From the NCBI GenBank assembly GCA_020847415.1, contig JADLBZ010000092.1, forward strand, positions 1 to 43,382: 43,382 nucleotides of DNA, written 5' to 3'. The notes under the pieces are model-generated. The model was given only the letters and a program-made list of their open reading frames with translations. It did no database searches and was not told the origin of the DNA. This document shows, one piece after another, positions 39,027 to 43,382 of this stretch; positions within the stretch are counted from its first letter, which is position 1; every line of letters begins with the position of its first letter. Position numbers and translations under genes: made by a program. This DNA comes from Planctomycetota bacterium (GTDB lineage Bacteria > Planctomycetota > UBA8742 > UBA2392).

Positions 39027-42000
39027 AGTGCAGCGCCTCAACGGGGTCCTTCTGGGCCGCCAGGCGTGCGGGAAGAATACCGCAACCAAAGCTGAACAGC
39101 ACCACCGGCGCGGCAATATCCAGCGCCAGTCGCAGCAAGGCCGCCCCCTTCACGCTGGGAATGTACGTAAGGAAATACACATCGGGCGGGAACAGCCGGA
39201 TACCCGTGGCCTGGTCCACCAGGTCCTCAATCTCGTTCAGGTACTCGCTGGTGATCAGCCCGCCCAAGGCACCCAGCACCGCGCCGAACAGCCCGATGAA
39301 CAGGGCGTTGAACATGAACACGCTGCGGATGCCCCAGGGCGAATGGCCCAGTGCTTTCAGGATGCCGATGTCCTTCACCTTCTCGTTCACGAGCTGGTAG
39401 ACGAGGATCAGGATCAGCACGCCGGCCAGCAGGATGATGATGGAGACAATCAGGCCCAGGATGGTCTTCTCGCGGTTCACGGCCTCCAGCAGCGTGCGCT
39501 TTTCGTCTTCCCACACGCTGACGCCCGCAAACGACAGGCCGCGCTCGCGCAGTCCCTGGCGCAGCTCGGACTTAAGCTTGTCACCGCGGTAGACGCCCTC
39601 ATAGGGCGCGTAATCCGCCAGCCGCGCCCCCACGAAGTAGCGCACCTCGCTGTCGCCCAGAATGGCGGCAAGTTCTTCAAAGTCGCAGTACATTCGGCCC
39701 AGGTTGTCCTCATACAGGCCGCTGCGGAAGAAACCCGTGACGCGGAACCAGACCTCGGTGGTGCGCGGCACCAGCCGGCTGTCCTCGTAGTAGATGCGCG
39801 GGATGGTGACCGCGATCGAGTCACCGATGGTCACACCGCCCAGCATGGCGCTTTCCGCCAGCGCGTCGCCCAGGATGAGGCCGGGCAGGCGTTCGCCGCC
39901 GTTGAGGCCCTCGGGGCGCTCACCCTCCTTGCGGGCGCGTGCCAGATAGTCCTCGGCGCTTTCGCCGGGCCGCATCATGGCGCGCAGGGGCAGCACTTTG
40001 CGGTAGGCGTCGCGGCGCTGTTCGGCTTGGGCGGAATGCTCGCTGAACTGGGACGCGGCATAAGACAGCGGCAGCGGGCGCCGCGCCCGCAGCGAGCGAC
40101 GCAGCGGCAGGTAGGCATCCGGCTCAGCCAGCGAGGCTGCCACCACGCGCAGCAGCTCGGCCACGTTCATGTTGCCCGCCTCGGCCCTGGCAAGCGCCGC
40201 ACTCGTGTCATCACGCAGGCCTGCCACGGCGTCACGCAAGGCCTGCTCGCGAGCAAGCTCGGTGGATTGCAGGTCCTCGTTCACTGCCTCCATGGCGCGG
40301 GCGCGGCTGTCGGCGGCGGCGCTGAGCGCTTTCAGTACTTCCAGCTCGGCGGGGGGCAGGGCGGGGTCGGCTTCGCCGATCTGCTCGCGCACGGGGTCGG
40401 TCACCTGCTGGTGCGCGTCACGCAGGGCGTCCTTGGTGCGGTCCATGCCCCGCAGATACATGCGCAGCAGGATACGGCAGCCAGTATGCGCGACCTGCCC
40501 GGACCGCTCTGTGGGGCTTTGCTCCAGGATGGGCAGCACCAGCGCCTCCACGTCGTGCAGGCACAAGCGCAGCACCTCGCCCAGCACAGCCGGGTCTTCG
40601 CTGCGTGAAGCGTCCTTGATGGCATCGCGCACGCGGCTGTAGATGGCGTAGCCCGGCGTAAAATCGTGATAACGCACCCGGTCAAATTCGCTCCAGCGCA
40701 CGCCGCCCGTGGCGGTGGTAAAGCCGCGCCGCGCCAGGGTGGCGCGCAAGTCCGGCAGAATGGGACCGGTGCCCTTGCCGTCCTCGGTGAACATGAACGA
40801 GGGCGTGGCACCCAGGCTCTCCAGGCTTTCGGGCGTTTCCCAGCCCAGGGTGGCGGCCAGCACGTTCAGGAGCGGGTCAACCACGAACTGCTGCCGGAAA
40901 CTGTTGACCTCGGCGGCGGCCACGTACTCGCCGAGTTGCGAAATGGTGTTTTCGCGTTCGACGTCCACCCCCACCAGCTCGGCAATGGGCAGCTCGCGCA
41001 CCCCCTGCTTGGGGGTAATGAAGGTCTTGGTTGCCACGCGCCACGACACGCCACGGACGTCGGGCTCGCCGGCGGCATTACGGTGGGCCTGCAGCACACC
41101 CTCGATCCCGGCGAAGTTCTCGGCCAGGCGCTCCCTGAACTGCGGGAAGTACCAGCCACGGCGGGCGTCTTCTTCCTCGACCTGCGGCGCCGCAACCCGC
41201 GCCAGATAGAACTCGCGGGGCGAGGTCACCTTCTCGCCATCGCGCAGACACTCTCGGTCAAAGTCGCTCAGGCCGCGGCCGGTCTTCAGGCGCTCCAGGA
41301 ACGCCTTGTCGTCGGCGCTCAGCTCCGGCCGCGAGGTATCCGGCCCGGGAGGCGGTTCCAGGGGCGGCTGGCCGCGCAGGGCCTCCGGCAGGTCGAGAAG
41401 CCCGTCACCGTCCTTGTCGCCCGAATCGCGGAAGCGCTTCAGGGCGGCGTCCACCACAGCCTGCCAGGCGGCGGCCAGGGTGCTGTCCGCCTCGATACGC
41501 CGCACGTACTCGGCCCATTCGGCAGCGGCCAGCTCGCGGTTATCAAGCTGGGCGTGGGCGCTGCGCGACTCGACGCGCACCAGCACATGCGACAGCGAGC
41601 CGCGAACCTGCTCGCGGAAGTCGGTCTGGAAGCCGGTCATCACGCTGTTGACGACAATCAGCACCCACACGCCCATGGCGATGCCCAGCACCGAAAGCAG
41701 GCTGATCACGCGGCGGCGCAGGTAGCGCAGGCTGACAAACGCGCTGGCGCCGCTGTTGAAGTAATACAGCAGGGCCCGCGCCAGGAAGTAGTCCACCACC
41801 AGGAAGAACTGCAGCTTGACCGCCATCCAGCCCAGGGCCAGGCCGCCCCCGCCGGGGCGCAGCGCCTCGCCAAGGGCCATGGGAAGGGCACCATTCAGGC
41901 ACAGCAGCGCCCCGATGATGCACGACACCTCCCAGATGCGCCCGTGGCGACCGCCTTTGCCCTGCACGGCACTGAGCAGGCCGCCCACCACGCCGATCAG

Positions 42001-42237
42001 CGGCAGCACAGGCAGCGCCGCCGCCGCATACAGCCACCGGCGCGTCCCGGGGGCGGCAAAGCGCACCACGACGGCCTGTGTCGCCGGAATGCCCAGCGCC
42101 AGGCCCAGCAGGACCGCGCCGAGCGCGCCCGAGCCGGCCTCGGCCAGGTCCGTGCGTACGTTCAGCACCTGCCAGCCGGCCAGAAGCAGCCCCAGCAGGA
42201 CGAACGAGAGAAAAGCAAGGCCGCGAACTGCAATCAT
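39019..42237 (-). CDS. Large LolC/E (FtsX/MacB)-type ABC transporter permease, 1072 aa
   Basis: VSLRYLRRRVISLLSVLGIAMGVWVLIVVNSVMTGFQTDFREQVRGSLSHVLV; C-terminal FtsX helices GLIVSIIILLAGVLILILVYQLVNEKVKDIGILKALGHSPWGIRSVFMFNALFIGLFGAVLGALGGL. Confidence 0.88.
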   Translation of the reverse strand: MIAVRGLAFLSFVLLGLLLAGWQVLNVRTDLAEAGSGALGAVLLGLALGIPATQAVVVRFAAPGTRRWLYAAAALPVLPLIGVVGGLLSAVQGKGGRHGRIWEVSCIIGALLCLNGALPMALGEALRPGGGGLALGWMAVKLQFFLVVDYFLARALLYYFNSGASAFVSLRYLRRRVISLLSVLGIAMGVWVLIVVNSVMTGFQTDFREQVRGSLSHVLVRVESRSAHAQLDNRELAAAEWAEYVRRIEADSTLAAAWQAVVDAALKRFRDSGDKDGDGLLDLPEALRGQPPLEPPPGPDTSRPELSADDKAFLERLKTGRGLSDFDRECLRDGEKVTSPREFYLARVAAPQVEEEDARRGWYFPQFRERLAENFAGIEGVLQAHRNAAGEPDVRGVSWRVATKTFITPKQGVRELPIAELVGVDVERENTISQLGEYVAAAEVNSFRQQFVVDPLLNVLAATLGWETPESLESLGATPSFMFTEDGKGTGPILPDLRATLARRGFTTATGGVRWSEFDRVRYHDFTPGYAIYSRVRDAIKDASRSEDPAVLGEVLRLCLHDVEALVLPILEQSPTERSGQVAHTGCRILLRMYLRGMDRTKDALRDAHQQVTDPVREQIGEADPALPPAELEVLKALSAAADSRARAMEAVNEDLQSTELAREQALRDAVAGLRDDTSAALARAEAGNMNVAELLRVVAASLAEPDAYLPLRRSLRARRPLPLSYAASQFSEHSAQAEQRRDAYRKVLPLRAMMRPGESAEDYLARARKEGERPEGLNGGERLPGLILGDALAESAMLGGVTIGDSIAVTIPRIYYEDSRLVPRTTEVWFRVTGFFRSGLYEDNLGRMYCDFEELAAILGDSEVRYFVGARLADYAPYEGVYRGDKLKSELRQGLRERGLSFAGVSVWEDEKRTLLEAVNREKTILGLIVSIIILLAGVLILILVYQLVNEKVKDIGILKALGHSPWGIRSVFMFNALFIGLFGAVLGALGGLITSEYLNEIEDLVDQATGIRLFPPDVYFLTYIPSVKGAALLRLALDIAAPVVLFSFGCGILPARLAAQKDPVEALHYE

Positions 42238-42306
42238 GCGTTGTGCGCCGGGGGGCTAAGCGCCGTGTTTATACGCGCACTGGCGCCCCCAAGGCAGGGG
42301 GCACAG

Positions 42307-42996
42307 CTACATGGCGGCCAGGGTCGTTTCGCCCGTGGCGTACAGGGCCAGAACGCTCCAGGGATCTCCCGGTTTCAGCAGCTCGGTCATGCGCTTGAGG
42401 TACTTCTCGGCGCTCTTCTTGTCGCCGTCGCGGCGGACGCGCAGATGCCGGGCAAAGTGCACCGGGATCATCTCCTCGGGGTTCTTGGGCATGGCCAGCA
42501 TCTCGGTGAGACCGGCCCGGCGCTGGAAGAAGAAGCCCGCCGCGGCCTCCAGCTCGCGGAACTTCGCCATGCGCCGCACCCAGGCTTCGGCGTCCTGGGC
42601 CTTATAGGCGCTTTCCAGGCACAAGGCGGGCAGGAACCACTGGCTGCGCGGAGCACACTTGCGCCTGATAAGTTCCTCGACTGCCGCGCGGCACTTGTCG
42701 CCTTCTGTCTTTCCGCCATACAGCGAGCGCACGGCGTGCGCCAAGGCACGAGCCTCGTGCACTTGGTCCATCTGCTCCGGGGTGCCGTACTCACGGTTGG
42801 CTGCCTCGGCGGCGTCCAGGTCCACCAACGGCTGAGCGGCATCGCCGGCCATCAGGAAGACCCGCGCATGCACCACATAGGCGGGGCCGAACTCGCGGTA
42901 TTCAGCAAGCAAGGGGTCCAGCAGGTTCACCGCTCCCTGCAGATCGCCCTGGTCAGCAAGTTGTTCTGCCCTGTGGCAGACCTCTCTGGGTTCCAT
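42307..42996 (-). CDS. TPR-like hypothetical protein
   Basis: MEPREVCHRAEQLADQGDLQGAVNLLDPLLAEYREFGPAYVVHARVFLMAGDAAQPLVDLDAAEAANREYG...; helical repeat pattern. Confidence 0.6.
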   Translation of the reverse strand: MEPREVCHRAEQLADQGDLQGAVNLLDPLLAEYREFGPAYVVHARVFLMAGDAAQPLVDLDAAEAANREYGTPEQMDQVHEARALAHAVRSLYGGKTEGDKCRAAVEELIRRKCAPRSQWFLPALCLESAYKAQDAEAWVRRMAKFRELEAAAGFFFQRRAGLTEMLAMPKNPEEMIPVHFARHLRVRRDGDKKSAEKYLKRMTELLKPGDPWSVLALYATGETTLAAM

Positions 42997-43248
42997 TGCA
43001 CGCACCGTTGTTGAAGCCGGCACCTTAGCAACGCGGCGGCAGACTTTCCTGCACAACTGTTGCATCCACACTAAAATTGGGGGTGACGGTTCCGTCCAGC
43101 TTCCGCATTAGGCCGCGACGGGCGCTCGCGCCTCGCGCCCTCCGGGCTTCTGTCGCTCGCTGTCGCGGAGAAGACCGCACGCGATGTGCGGAGCCACCCC
43201 TGTGTTCAATCGCAATGCACCACTACTTCTCGCCGTTCAAACAGGCCC

Positions 43249-43270
43249 GGCCCGTGCCGGAGCACGGGCC
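43249..43270 (-). terminator. Candidate terminator hairpin for the partial CDS
   Basis: GGCCCGTGC-CGGA-GCACGGGCC; on the minus strand followed by TGTTTGAA. Confidence 0.4.
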
Positions 43271-43298
43271 AATTCCTGCGTGAAGAAGTGCTGGCCGG

Positions 43299-43382
43299 CT
43301 AGCGGCGCTTGCCCTTGGCGGCCTTTTCCATGGCCTCTTTCAGGGCGTTGGGCGAGTACGCCTTGTCGTCCTCTTCCTTGAA
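43299..43382 (-). CDS. C-terminal fragment of a CDS continuing beyond the window
   Basis: Minus strand reads FKEEDDKAYSPNALKEAMEKAAKGKRR*. Confidence 0.55.
   Translation of the reverse strand, partial: FKEEDDKAYSPNALKEAMEKAAKGKRR

Noticed and set aside
38605-43014. Long plus-strand ORFs (667 and 782 aa) opposite moaC, the LolC/E-like permease and the TPR gene
   Set aside because: Antisense shadows of well-supported minus-strand genes.

Overview
GC-rich chromosomal window, possibly from a planctomycete-like lineage (an inference from gene content only). Most of it is core metabolism, transport and regulation. In order: a sensor-kinase 3' end with two response regulators (+) and a third convergent one; rsmA; a split proton-translocating transhydrogenase operon (pntA1-pntA2-pntB); a small membrane protein; tRNA-Asn(GTT); a ComM-type Mg-chelatase ATPase; pstS-pstC-pstA-pstB with unusually large permeases; a MORN-like repeat protein; a histidine kinase fused to a C-terminal membrane/extracytoplasmic module; a Pro-rich-headed membrane protein; rpsO-pnp; an SH3-like protein; bioA; two family-5 solute-binding proteins plus OppB/OppC-type permeases; bioD; an RNase D-like gene; moaC; a very large LolC/E-type permease; a TPR-like protein; and a partial CDS. 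The most interesting signal is at 8303-8551. There a sigma70-like promoter (TTGACG-17-TATGCT) is followed by a Shine-Dalgarno and a 16-aa ORF, MPRNTNNRNPRCRRAT, with four Asn codons. Then come an intrinsic terminator with a GAAA loop and, 10-20 nt further on, a tRNA-Asn gene. The last codons of the mini-ORF can pair with the 5' arm of the terminator, forming an antiterminator. This is the layout of ribosome-mediated attenuation, but the controlled gene would be the cognate tRNA itself. The tRNA 3' end is also part of an exact 99-bp direct repeat that ends at the comM stop codon. All calls come from reading the sequence; no searches or folding programs were run.
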